Assembly (NCBI GenBank): GCA_964019155.1
Contig: OZ025240.1
Span: 91,907,198 to 91,971,197 of the forward strand
DNA from: Osedax fenrisi
Lineage: Eukaryota > Annelida > Polychaeta > Sabellida > Siboglinidae
Direction: 5' to 3'
Length of the DNA stretch: 64,000 nucleotides
Below, piece after piece: positions 36,683 through 49,179 of this stretch (its first letter is position 1; every line of letters starts with the position of its first letter). Both the position numbers and the translations under genes were made by a program. The notes below the pieces were generated by a model, which was given only the letters and a program-made list of their open reading frames with translations, had not been told where the DNA came from and did no database searches.

Positions 36683-37212
36683 GACGCCCCTATATATATA
36701 TATATATTTCAAATTGATTATACAATTAAAATATAAAATTAATATACTATATTACAGATGTTGATAAGTATCACATTATTAGTTTGTTTAATTCTAGTAT
36801 TGGTTTATTTAATTTTTAACATGTTCTGTTTATAATATTTTAAAATTTATCATTTAAATATTAAACTATATAACTAATAATTTATTATTAATACATGGTA
36901 CAAAGATAAAAATAATTCTATACAGTTAAAGTATAAATTGATTATTTCGATGCCACTTACAAAATAATGTATTATATTATTATTTTCGATCATTTTTCGT
37001 TTATTTTTTTCTATATAATTTATTTCTACTTTCGATTATTTTTCATTTATTGTACCGGTACTGTAAAACGTTTTAATTTAAATTAAGAATTAAGAATTTT
37101 TTAATTTCGTATTATTCTTTGTTTGTTTTTATAACTTATATTATCGTTAGCAAATATGTATACCCTATACTTTCGATTATATTTTCGACTACGTATTTGC
37201 TTAAATAAATTA

Positions 37213-39444
37213 CACTGGTCTGCATCATTTTTGTTATCAAGTGTTTCTTAACTGATTATAAGCTACTTTTTGACACTGAATTCAAATCTTAAAACCATTT
37301 TACTCAATCATCTCTAGTTCTTTTTTTATTCAAATTTTTATTTTTTTGGAAATATCAGAAATTTCCTAAGGAAAATATAGGATTTCATATAAATTATACA
37401 GTATTTTAATCCGTTCATACCTATATATTTAGTTATTTTATTATATAAATGTGTTAGTAATATATAAATAGTGTATAAATGGTACGGGAGTTGATTAGGG
37501 GTATTCCCTTAATAAGTTAATTAATATGTAATTACTAAATATTCAGAAATATATTGTATATTAATTTACAATAATTTTCTGACTCTTGAAATTAACATAT
37601 AAAAATCATTATTTTAAATAAGTCAATAATATCATTACATCATAAAACTTTAAATAAGTATAACATATTTTAAACTACATTAACCATGAATAGAAGAACT
37701 CTGTATTAACAATCCGGATAAGTTGTGTTACATTTGTGGTAAGTTAACATTGTTGAATCAGAAGTCAAATATAATGCCATTTATAAAAAAAACCTACAAG
37801 GATTATTTCAGAATGCATTTAGGAGACCAAGACCCATTATTTGCACAGCATATTTGTTGTAAAACCTGTACTGTTAACGTACATCGTTGGAACAATAAGA
37901 AATTACAATATTTAAATTTTGGAATATCAATGATATGGAGATAAGGTCAGAATAATGTATCGGATTGTTATTTTTGCTTGTTTAACATATATTAAATATA
38001 TTAAATATTAATGGTTCATATATAGAATACATATGTTTACCTTTATACTATTTATATAATTATATATGTAGAAATACATATGAAGAATAAAGCACGTGTT
38101 ATATATCCTGATATACATTCAGCTATACGGTATGTACCTCATAATGATGATATTCCGATACCAATACCACCAGACAATATTGATTCATCATCAGAATTAG
38201 ATGATAAAAATGAAATTAATGATGATTTATCAAAGGAATACATTCCCCTTGAAAATAAAAGAAATCTTGATCCATTTAATCAACATGATCTAAATGAGTT
38301 AACAAGAGACAAGAATCTGCTCAATTATTTGGGTCTAGATTAGTAGAACGTCAAATGTTATCAAAAGAAACAACATACTCTTGGTATCGAAGTCGTGACA
38401 TTGAGTTTAGGAAGTATTGACTACCAATGGAGAACTTGTATATTGTAACAATATTATTGGATTGGTAGAAGGTATGGGTATTACGTATGCAGATTCAGAC
38501 TGGAGATTATTTATCGATTCATCAAATAAAAGTCTTAAGACATTTATTATACAATGGTAATAGAGTCTCTTCAATTCCTGTCGGTTATTCAATTAGTATA
38601 TTAGAAAATTACAATAATATGATTGTACTTCTTGATTCATTAAATTATAATTTTCACAATTGGATGATTTTCGGAGACTTGAAGTTAATATATTATAATA
38701 ATTATAATTATTTAAAATGTTCTATTATTGTAATATATACATTTGTAGATCGTCACCATACTTTTGTGTATGCAATCTGGGTATACTAAATACCCATGCT
38801 TTCTCTACAAATAGGATACTAGAGCTGACCGAGAACATTATTCAAGACGCATATGGCCAGAATGTAATAATTTACATCCTGGTTCACACAATATAATCTA
38901 GAATTATCTTGTTAATCCCAATAGAATACTATTCCTTTATTCCTCCATTATACATTTTTTAAGATCCCATCTTGATTATATTCCAAGCAGTTGTGGTGAT
39001 TTTAGCGAAGAACAAATGTATTTAAGGAAAGTGCTTTCTCCAGGATATTACTATAATGAAAGATAGATATCAAGGAAAATGGGATATAAATATGCTTTCG
39101 GACTACAGTTGTTGTTTAAAAAGAGACGATATTAATGCAAAATACAAGAGAAAAGCTATCAAACAGTAATTTATAGTATTTAAATAATATTCTATAATAT
39201 TAATACATATTATTGTTATTTTATATTCCTAATAAATTATATATATCACTTAAATATATTTTTCTTGATAATTTATTTGAAATATTTCTCATATTTGTTG
39301 ACAAAATTAAAAGTTTAATAAAAAAAGAACTAGAGCTGATTGAGCAAAACGGTTTTCAGATTTGAATTCAGTGTCAAAAAGTAGCTTATAATCAGTTAAG
39401 AAACCCTTGATAACAAACAAAAAAAAATCAAATGCAGACCAGTG
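37213..39444 (+). mobile_element. CACTG-ended DNA transposon, copy A, about 2.23 kb with about 120-bp TIRs
   Basis: The left end CACTGGTCTGCAT and the right end ATGCAGACCAGTG start inverted repeats of about 120 bp that match closely through TCTAGTTCTTTTTTTATT. Both ends abut TTA, a likely 3-bp target duplication. CACT(A/G) termini with a 3-bp duplication are the hallmark of CMC/EnSpm elements, so this assignment is a reasoned inference. The interior carries a broken gene described separately. Copy B holds the same element at 59698-61926. Confidence 0.87.
37687..39172 (+). pseudogene. Broken gene of the CACTG element, probable transposase
   Basis: Plus-strand pieces read in order as one protein. 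A cysteine-rich start has NNPDKLCYICGKLTLL, DYFRMHLGDQDPLFAQHICC and KTCTVNVHRW (37705-37944). Then come YPDIHSAIRYVPHNDDIPIP and an acidic linker (38080-38343), WYRSRDIEF, then WRLFIDSSNKSLKTFI, SIPVGYSISILEN and FGDLK (38380-38690), GSHNII (38880), IPSSCGDFSEEQM (38980) and YQGKWDINMLSDYSCCLKRD (39066-39130). Several frameshifts and stops separate them. This order recurs in uncharacterised multi-copy proteins of invertebrate genomes. D in LFIDSS, D in FGDLK and E in DFSEEQ could form a DDE triad, which I infer. Confidence 0.72.
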
Positions 39445-39449
39445 TTATC

Positions 39450-40100
39450 AATCAATCAATTAATAAATAAATATTATAATTATATATTATTATAAATAAG
39501 AACATTTAAAATAAAATAATTAACTAATTGAAATTCATGTACAATAAGAAGTAAATTATATATATATATAGGAAAAGTATATGTATATCTCAGAAATACC
39601 TGAATAAACGGTGGTAACCATCGCGTTACGTATGTTCCACGTAACCCTTAATAGTGATTGTTATTTGATAATGATATACTAGTAAATATAATATTGCATT
39701 GTAAATTAAATATATTGTTATGTTGACATCAATAACAATATTTATTTGTTACATGTAACCATGGAAACTATGTAAACATTTAATAATAATGAAATAAATT
39801 CGTATGCTCAGTTTTTATTTTATTATATTTATATTTATTTTACCTATACATATATTATATATGATATATATATATATATATATATATTATTGTATTAATT
39901 AAATACCGATACGTGTATGTATTACGTACCTAATAAGTATATAAGTAACTAAGAATATAAGTATACTTAATTATAAATTATAATACATATAATAAACAGG
40001 TAAACAACTAATAATACAATAAATAAATCTAATATTAATAATTACATGTTAGTATTACGTTGTGGGGCATATACATAATATTACGAAGTAGTCATTCATT

Positions 40101-40135
<35 letters not shown>
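39450..40135. other. AT-rich DNA, copy A
   Basis: Nothing is recognised except (TA)n runs near 39865-39890 and 40100-40140. Confidence 0.5.
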
Positions 40136-40140
<5 letters not shown>

Positions 40141-40144
<4 letters not shown>

Positions 40145-41080
40145 ACCAACTCTCTAATTGTGCTAATGAAATTAAAGAATGGCTCATTTCTAATAATATT
40201 CTCCTTATTCCTCCAAAATTACATCGTTATATATATATCTCCATCTCACATTTAATTCCCTCCTTTTCTTATTGATAACATTTATAATATCTCCTTATCC
40301 TACTGCATCCAACTTAGGTGTATTTTTTGATTCAACCTTTTTCCTTCATTCCTCATATTACTGCCATAACTAAATCTGCTAATTATCATATTGTTATACT
40401 TAAAAAATACTAAAATCAATTTATGTATCTCTTATAAAAATTATAGTTAATTCCCTTTTCCTCTCATCTATATAATACGGTTTCTCAAACAACATAAATA
40501 TTCCCTTAATCTCTATCTATCCACTAAAACGAGTTGTTCGTTTTCATAACTCATACCACATAACTCCATACTTCTTCATATAATATTACCTCCCTATAGT
40601 GCTATATTGCCCATTTAACTAACACTCTCATCGCCAACTATATATTGTTCATTCCTCAATATATTCTTCGAATTGCCCCTCCTATATTTCTGCTTCTCAA
40701 ATACAAATATTGTATCTTCCATCTCTTTGAAACCATGCACCACATCGTCTCTTATCCCTATTTTCCGTCCCACGACTATGAATACTCGGGCCCTTAGTTA
40801 TATTGGTCCCAAGCTATGGAATTCACTGATACCCTATATTAGATTAATAACATTTCATAAATAATTCAAGAAATATATATTACACTTGATATCAGGTTGA
40901 AACCTATAATACTAATATTTGTTTCATTATTATTTTATTTATTAATTTACTTCTGGTTTATTCTATTTTATTGTATTATTTTAAATGATATTTAATGTAT
41001 TAATTACTTTATTATTTGTATTTCTATATATACACTTTTACAAGATCATTTATGATTTATATATATTTCTATTAATATCA
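40141..41080 (+). pseudogene. LINE fragment, copy A (same family as 11041-12435)
   Basis: It starts after a (TA)n run with NQLSNCANEIKEWLISNNIL and ends with TRALSYIGPKLWNSLIPYIR, then a 3' UTR (ACACTTTTACAAGATCATTT). Frameshifted throughout. The KLWNSL-x-PYIR block is shared with the copy at 12190. Confidence 0.78.
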
Positions 41081-41149
41081 CTTAATAATTGTATTTATTA
41101 AATAATTCCACATTAGTAAATTTAATATTACATTAGAAATTCAAATGTC

Positions 41150-42560
41150 TTCATCGCCTTGCAAGATAAATTGATTTTTTATTTCAACTGCATATTTATC
41201 CTGACTGGACATGTTAGATTTAAACAAAGGTCAGTTATAAGTTAATACTTATAACGGAGTTTTCTTGGTAATGTTTTCCTATTCGCTCCCAAATTTAGCC
41301 TTATTTAGATGGTACTATTCGATGATCTGAACCAATGCTAGAAAAAGTCCTATATGCTTCCACATTTGACATGCTGTTACTTCATTTTTTTTCTCATTAA
41401 GATATAGTCAAGCTAATATTTCCTGCAGCACGGATACATATATGTCCAAAGTATATTCAAGTTTTGTTTGAAAACATTTATTTGTTAATACTAATTATTT
41501 TTCATTTATAATATCTATTAATAATATAAAATAATATTATTATATGAAACTATTTTTATTTATTTCTTGATGATATGTAAAATTTCTATCAAATTTCCCT
41601 ATCCTGACATTAAAATCTCCAATAATGATTAGGACATTGTGATTATGTATAGCTTATATAGCTATTCTAAATTCATCGTAGAATTTGTTTATAACTTCAT
41701 CTTCGCTAGAATTTGTTAGTGAATATATGATTATAAGAGATGTTGTAGGATTATCATGGAATGTGCTTATCAATATTCTCTCAGAGTGTGATAAAACCTC
41801 GCATAGTGAGTTTATTGATCTTTTATTTAACCATGCTGATGTTGTTATAAGTGTGCTATGTCCAATATTAGTATACGTAACAGTTTCATAATGCATAATT
41901 CGATGTTCCTGTATTCCAAGAATATCTAGATCATGGCTTTCGAAATTATACTTGAGTTCTAGTTGTTATATTCTTCTTGGATTGTTCTAATGTTCATAAC
42001 TGATACAATGATTTCTCGTTTGCATCTTAGTAGTTTGGCCTTATTACCTACGCGTTTCTCAAGATGTACGCTTCCTTGCGGGTTTGGAGTAGGTCCGGCA
42101 TACTTATCCTTAGAGATCGTTTCGGTTATAGGGAAGGTTATATTAGGGACTTTAACCCTAGTGTTGTTTGTTGTACTTGTAATTTCTTTCATTTGCTAAT
42201 ACTGCTATGGGCGCAACTCCTATAGCAGTTCGTTTGAATTCAGAGTTGCACTCTCTTAGCCTTTACCTAAAGAGGTATTACTATATTGTATATAATGCAG
42301 CAGAAAGATTTGAAATAAGTGTTACCTTATCATAGATCCCCTATAATGTAGCCTATATACTAATTAACAGTTTACCGTGGTATGCCACTTGGAGGCATTG
42401 AAGGAGTATTGACTCGTAGAACCATAAAACCATCAACAAAGGAATTTACACTCTCGGCCTTCTTTTTCGCTTGTTATGGCTAGATGGTGGATGTAGCTAG
42501 AGGGATACTAACAACAATGCTATAGCATTGTATATATATAGTCTACAAACCATGTGCATT
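41150..42560 (-). pseudogene. RTE-like LINE fragment with endonuclease domain, copy A
   Basis: On the minus strand: MNIRTIQEEYNN (near 42000), HDLDILGIQEHRIMHYE (near 41930-41880), LITTSAWLNKRSINSLCEVL and SERILISTFHDNPTTSLIII (41850-41700), LIIIGDFNVRIGKFDRNF (near 41620-41585) and IGSDHRIV (near 41335). These are the E, GDFN and SDH motifs of an AP-type LINE endonuclease in order. Frameshifts and a stop (TAA near 41655) break it, and there is no RT part. Sequence right of 42200 may be its 5' region. Confidence 0.78.
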
Positions 42561-43765
42561 GTGCACTCTACCACTACTACATTACTAGTTAGTTATACCA
42601 AATTATAAATATGATTAGAAATGGGGTAATAATGAAATTAAATATTATTATTGGTTTAGTAAAAAAAAAAAAGTCTAAAATAAATATTATGATCATATTA
42701 ATAACATTTATGTATACTATTTTAGCTCGAAAATCTACTAAGGATGAGATAATAATATCGAAAGGACTAAATATATTTAAAAGATAATTATAAAAGAGTA
42801 GAACTGAGTTTATATTTTCATAATAGTATAGTTATTCTATAGGATGTAAATGAGATTATCAGATAAGATGAATATTAACTTTTGTCAGTTAGATTATATT
42901 AGTAATATTCAAAACCTATAGGTTAATATTTGTTAAGATAACATTGTTAATGCATATGTAGTTATTAATATATAATAATTATAATATAATAATTAATATA
43001 GAATGGAATAGAAATAGTTGTTTGGAATAATTTAATGTCATTAATTCTTCATAATTTTCTTTGTTTATTTTCCAAAATGATTCAAAATAAGACATTCAGA
43101 CATATGTATCTTTTAGTGTGGTTACCACTGCATATGATTAATAAATGTATAAGGTGTATAATTTAAATATATATTATATATTGAAAATTAGTACAATTAT
43201 TACACTGTAAAATAGGAAGTAATATGCTATACAAAATAATCAAAAAAAATAATATATATATATATATGTCACAATAATTATATGTGCCTCCTCTATTAAA
43301 CACTGGCTTATAAAGAATATACAAAACTATTTTCGTTTGCATTATAGTTTGTTGTTGTTGTGTTTATAATTTATTTTACGATCACTTACGAGGAGTCTCG
43401 TCACGTTGTAACGGTGCCTAATACACCTTATTTAATCATCATCGTCATCATAGTTATAGTCATATGTTAAAATAAGGAATACAAAACAAATAGACATATA
43501 GAGATTACTATTTATAAATCTTAACATAAATATTATATAAAATATATATAATAATAATAATAATAATATTTATTTATTGATTGATTGATTTATTTATTTA
43601 TTGAATCAGACATATAATAATAGCGTATACAAATGGACCCCTGAAGAAGTTATAGACTTGTACATGTTATAAATAACTGTTAGGGGCCCAAGACAATACA
43701 AAACAAATAGTAAACATTTTTTCTTGTGTTTTATTTATCGTTTATTAAGTTCTTGATAAACACAA
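42561..43765. other. AT-rich DNA, nothing recognised
   Basis: Only AT-rich sequence, short homopolymer and (AAT)n runs near 43545-43570, and (ATTG/ATTT)n near 43570-43605. Confidence 0.5.
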
Positions 43766-43777
43766 TAGAAAAACAAT

Positions 43778-43862
43778 AACTGCCTGGAGTCGAACCCGGG
43801 ACCTCTGGCTTACTAGTTATTGGTTGTCCCACTAGTGGTGAGCCATATATGGTCTATAGACC
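43778..43862 (-). repeat. tRNA-like sequence (SINE head or tRNA relic)
   Basis: The minus strand has a good box B (GGGTTCGACTCC) ending CCAGGCA and a box-A-like TGGCTCACCACTAG, but with an irregular distance and no matching acceptor stem. It is flanked by (TA)n. Confidence 0.45.
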
Positions 43863-43865
43863 CCA

Positions 43866-43917
<52 letters not shown>

Positions 43918-43950
43918 ATGTATTATCTGATGATCATAGCACATCGCAAT

Positions 43951-44122
43951 AGTTTAGCAGATCGTATTAATACATTATTGTATTATCATAATTATGATAA
44001 TTCCATATAATTTCAAGTAGTTATTTTTTACATTGAAATAGTTTAGCAGATTGTATTAATACATTATTGTATTATCATAATTATGATAATTCCATATAAT
44101 TTCAAGTAGTTATTTTTTTCTT
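43951..44122. repeat. 88-bp tandem duplication with an internal palindrome
   Basis: The block starting AATAGTTTAGCAGAT occurs at about 43949 and again 88 bp later, almost unchanged. Each unit carries ATTATCATAATTATGATAAT, a perfect palindrome. Confidence 0.85.
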
Positions 44123-44508
44123 GTATTTAGTATTAACCTAATAATAATTTAAATATATACAACTTTTAATACAAGAAAATAAAATAACTGAATTTTATTT
44201 ATGTTGTATTGTCCTATATTGTCCTGTATTATGTATACTATAATCCCTTTACGTACGCGATTGGTATATATATACAACTTCGTATTATTAACAGGATTAT
44301 TAAAGAAGATTATACTACAGTTGTATTCATTACATTAATGAATATAACTATATTTATGTCTGAATATGTAGATAATCTACAGTAGATTCACTTAATCTAA
44401 GCCTCTAAATACAACCAGATGTGCACCTGCATACGGGAAGGGCTAACCTCAATAAGTAATTATAGCCATATAAGCCATACGATTAGTAGGTATACCACCC
44501 GCTAGAGG

Positions 44509-44514
<6 letters not shown>

Positions 44515-44571
<57 letters not shown>
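44515..44571. repeat. (TA)n microsatellite
   Basis: About 57 bp of alternating TA adjoining the possible exon at 44597. Confidence 0.9.
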
Positions 44572-44596
44572 TATATACCTCTATGTAAAAAATCAC

Positions 44597-44689
44597 AAAT
44601 AGGTCCTTCAAGAATGCTGCTGCCTTGGTATAAAACAAGCTACTTCTGTCGATAAGAAGGGCTTCATCTATATCAATTTCCGTAAAAGA
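44597..44689 (-). CDS. Possible 93-bp exon of an unidentified gene
   Basis: On the minus strand an acceptor CTTTTTCAG is followed by 31 open codons and a donor GTGATT. They encode SFTEIDIDEALLIDRSSLFY then TKAAAFLKDLF. Composition is more protein-like than the surroundings, length is a multiple of three, and the helix pattern faintly recalls a TPR unit. No partner exon is recognised. It may belong to a gene that starts in the CpG-rich patch at 45.1-45.4 kb, or it may be chance. Confidence 0.35.
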
Positions 44690-44704
44690 CTGAAAAAGCA
44701 TATT

Positions 44705-45085
44705 TTATTATAATTTATTTTGTTTGTTGTTAACATTATTTGATTACATTTTAGAGAATTTGTGCTACTATTATTCAATTGTATAAATAAACTTTATTAT
44801 TATTATGTATACGTCATAACATCTATACGAGATTACGAAATGATTAAATCACACTAAGTTAACATTATGCTATTTTCTTTGCCTCGATTTGCAAATTACA
44901 TGCAGTATATGTCAGATTTTACTCACCTCATATATATATATATAGCATTTATAATCAAACTATCCTCTATTTTATATATTAGTAATGAACAATTAGTTTT
45001 CATTATATAAATAATAATGTAAAACATATTTATTTTCATTTCAAAAGTGTATAATTTGATACGTAAATACGATAAGTAATATAAT
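44705..45085. other. AT-rich DNA, nothing recognised
   Basis: No gene, RNA or repeat beyond a short TA run near 44930. Confidence 0.5.
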
Positions 45086-45089
45086 ATAG

Positions 45090-45430
45090 GTGGCGCTGTT
45101 TATGTTTTGGGTACGAAATCTAATTTCACGATATCGCATGCGTTATATATTTCCTTAGAACTTTATTTGTAACTAGGCCGCTGTTCAGTAGTTAGTCGAC
45201 CGTGTCCGAACTTGACCGGAAGTGACATCGAGGTCCTATAGTACACGTGTTAGCGCGGGCGATAATCCGCGTTAATAGCGCGGCGCCGAGAAGTTTAAAC
45301 AATACCGCCATTGTTGTCATTTAAGAATGCGAAGAGAGAGTGTAATACGCTTCATGTTAATACGTTAGCGTACTGGATTATTACCCTTTTAATGAGGGCT
45401 GCTACGGGTGAAGTTAATCCGAGCTTTAAT
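45090..45430. promoter_or_regulatory. CpG-rich promoter-like patch
   Basis: In DNA that is otherwise very AT-rich, this 340-bp patch is rich in CG (GTTAGCGCGGGCGATAATC, TAGCGCGGCGCCGAGAAG). It holds an ETS-type site ACCGGAAGT near 45219 and, on the minus strand, a YY1-like ACAATGGCGG near 45310. A minus-strand ORF (about 45330 down to 45200) begins MTTMAVLFKLLGAALLTRII, like a signal or mitochondrial leader, but I cannot assign it. It could be the start of CatSper2 copy A, of a separate gene, or both. Confidence 0.45.
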
Positions 45431-45611
45431 TAAGTGTAGTTCAATGTTACATAACGCTATGATATATATATATATATATACATGCTAGTTTAATACAATG
45501 GTAAGGTGGTGTTAACTATTCGAATGTGTATCACTATAACAGATGTGCAGTGTGTATACTTACTACATATATATATATATATGTATATATATTATTTGAA
45601 TTTCGAATAAC

Positions 45612-45726
45612 TTTTTAGTGGATAACGACTCGTTGAATCTGATTAACTGTTCTTCCCTGAAGTCTAGTTCATCCTTATTGATAACAGCTTGGTAGAGGTC
45701 ACTTCTTATGTTTTGGAAATTATTAA
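45612..45726 (-). CDS. CatSper2 copy B, post-S6 exon
   Basis: Same as 18388-18502 with one visible change, CTA to TTA in the QLIRF segment, which is synonymous (Leu). Confidence 0.85.
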
Positions 45727-48205
45727 CTGAAATAGTTATATTAATTTATATTTATATATTTAAAAAATTATAATTATCCAAATATTAATCATATACAGTA
45801 AAACCTCTCTATAAGAAACTATTTTTTTACAGTACTTTTTTTCTTATAGATAGGTTTTTACTTTTCCAATGATTATAAGAATTCATTTAGGACCTATAAT
45901 TGAAAATGCAATATATATAGTGCATATAGGGTTATATATAGGGTTATATATAACCTATAAGTTATATATATAGTATATTTATTTATTTTTATTTATTTAG
46001 TATTAATCAAAAGAATAGTAGGGTATATATAACCTATAAGTTATATATATAGTATATTTATTTATTTTTATTTATTTAGTATTAATCAAAAGAATAATTT
46101 ATAAATATGATTTATTTTAAAATAACATTTATTATTAATTTTAATAAATCTATGGATATACAATAACAATTATTAATTATTTGTAATTCATTTCGAGCCA
46201 TTTATGTAATATAAAATATTTGTAAGAAAAAAAGATCTTATATAATAATTAATTTCTATAATTGTTATCAATATACAATACTTCTATTTATATATATAAT
46301 TATTTTTTATATTTTGTATACAATAAGTTTCTTATAAAGAGGTTTTTCTTATATTTTTCTTATAAGATTTTCTTATAAAGAGGTTTTTTAATGTTAAAAA
46401 GGTTGAATTCCAACCAAATGTGTGAAAAATGTTCTTATAAAGAGGTTTTTCTTATAAAGAGGTTTCTTATAGAGAGGTTTTACTGTATAAATTTTACAAA
46501 TAATAGAATATCATTTTAATAATAAAAATAACAATAATCATGTATTAGAAGTCGTTTTTAAAATGGAAAAAAATATTTATATATATAAATAACTAAATTA
46601 AATTAAAATGTTCAATATCATTTTATTTTTAATTTAATTTAAATGATTTAAATGCATTTAAAAAGAACCAAACAATTAAAAGATTATATTATAAAATATA
46701 TTTCATAGATAATAATTCTTATGTAGTCCTACAATTTTAAATAAAATATATTTGAATATTAAACTGTTATAGTATTTGTCGTGTATGTACTAAAGAGTAT
46801 AAACTTAATATCACTTTAAAATTCTAAATAAATTTATCGAATTAAAATAATATTTTAATAATATCATAATTCTTATATGAAATTAATGTTAAAAAAATAT
46901 AATAAAATATTTTTTAATATTTTTAAATATATGATTTATTTTGAATCAATTTATAGACAAATTTTCTAAATTGTACATACATAATTATATGTGTTAATGA
47001 TATTATATAGTAATTACTTAATTTAAATAATATTTATAACGATGCTAAAATATCGTATGAAAAATAATGAATGTTGTACTAATAGGTACTTATATAACTA
47101 TATATGTTTACCTATATCATATTTCTTGAAAGATATTTATGATTTACATTGTTTTGTTTGTTTAGAGATGCTGATGTATTTATATATTAATATTATTATT
47201 ATAATTATTATCAGATGTAGACAATGCCAGGGTAATTATAGAAGCTGTGTTACTTATCGAGACAATTACCCCTTTATTAACATGATAAGTTTCATTTTAG
47301 ATAAGAATAATAAATAAATAATAATGTTATAATATTATATATATATCATATATTAATTAATATTAATAGAGTGTACATATCCAATATATGTCTGTATATA
47401 TATACATGTGCATACATATATTAAATACATATAATAAATACATCTTAATACATGTACATACATATGTATAAAGGTATACATTTATAATATTGGTAACATT
47501 TAAAAATATACTCTTAATCATTTAAAAAAAGTATTCCAAGTAAATTGCATGCTAATTATATGAGTTCATATCTTTTATATATAATATTTGATGAAATTGA
47601 AATCATTTTATATTATATTATACTAATTGAATATTTCTGATCTTATAAGTAATATTAATGTAACATTCTTTAGATAATACATACATATAAACAGTTAAAT
47701 CCTGATGTATTATGATAGAGGAAATAGGAGTAGTTATATAAACTATATAGAGATAGATTACATATTAAAATTAGATAATAATTATAGAAAATGTATATCG
47801 TATTTCTGAAATATATTACTTAATAATACTCGTTATATTTTTAACATTATTTTCGAAATAGTTAGAATTTAAATTCGTGTGTATTATTGAGGCCGTTACG
47901 TAATTATCACCTCATGAGTCATATCATGAGTCATGAGTCATATCGAAAATTATCTTATAGAAATTGTATTTGTTAATATTGTAATACTGATCAGTAAGTC
48001 GATTTACTTTTATATATAAGTATATAAATTCATAAATTAATAATACATTACACAATTACCCATAATTCCTACGAATATATTTCTGAAGATATAGGCCGCC
48101 AACAGAATCCATATCGTCATGTAGACCGCGGCGTACAGGAAACTGTCCTCCTTCGGAACAATTACAGCATTGTTATAGTTCCGTGAAGTTAGGTACACGT
48201 ATTTA

Positions 48206-48251
<46 letters not shown>

Positions 48252-49140
48252 TATGTCTAACTATTTCTAATAATAACTATTTCTAAAAAACTATTTGTAT
48301 AACATCACCGATAAATAATCATGTACACATATCATTAAATGTATTTATAACAGTAAATATGTACCTATCTATCTATGAACGTTGGTCTACATATTCATAA
48401 TACGTTAACGTCGTATACGATCTATGATATAGATTCTATATCATTTAAAGATTAGACGATAACTATAAATACATGCTTTTTATAATATTTATTATATTCT
48501 AATATGTGTTTAATATTATTATTATAATTTAAAAACAATTATTTTCTGATGGCCAACACATTTTTTTCTTCTTAATAATCACATTATTATTTATTATATA
48601 TATATTAATTTATATGTGAAAACTTGATGTTCTGAAATATAATAGGTGTAAATATAATATTACCGTTAATATAACATATTAAAGTATAAGTTACAAAATA
48701 TATCATTACATTTAAAATAAATACTCTTTATCAATAATAAATATATATATATATATATACTATATATTTTATTATTGTTATTGTTACTGCATTTGGTTGA
48801 GTCATTATTATTTTAAAACCTATTGTAATGGCCCGGACGAGGCTTGAACCTGTGTCCTACTAATTATGTGTCTGATGCTTTAGTCAACTGAGTCATGCAT
48901 TCAGTTTATAATATATATATACACTACTTATAACAAATAATTATAACAAAGATTAGGAAGCATTATATATACTATATATTAATACATAATGTCTAACATT
49001 CGTGATATCTTTATATACTTCCATCCATCTGTCCAACGTGAACAGTTGAAACAGGGTGATCAGTGATCGCTCCAATGTTCTAGAGGAACATCATTTGTTT
49101 ATTATCATTATTATTATCATTATTATTTTATATTATAAAC

Positions 49141-49179
<39 letters not shown>

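Larger units (their letters stand above)
34443..36692. mobile_element. hAT-like transposon, copy A, about 2.25 kb
   Basis: TAGGGGCGTCGGAACGATAT at the left and GTTCCGACGCCCCTA at the right form an inverted repeat of about 15 bp, inserted in (TA)n so that an 8-bp TATATATA duplication is compatible. Inside, the minus strand carries remnants of a hAT transposase. The right end holds runs of G and C that pair as hairpins. The same element is in copy B at 56927-59177, so it inserted before the duplication. Confidence 0.85.

Noticed and set aside
37723..38789. A host gene encoding a cysteine-rich protein
   Set aside because: It is split by frameshifts and stops and bounded precisely by transposon inverted repeats.
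41963..42199. Plus-strand ORFs with hydrophobic stretches at 41.7-42.2 kb
   Set aside because: They are antisense to the LINE endonuclease fragment.
47042..47317. 91-codon plus-strand ORF in copy B
   Set aside because: The matching region of copy A is interrupted, and part of it is an inverted LINE 3' UTR fragment.
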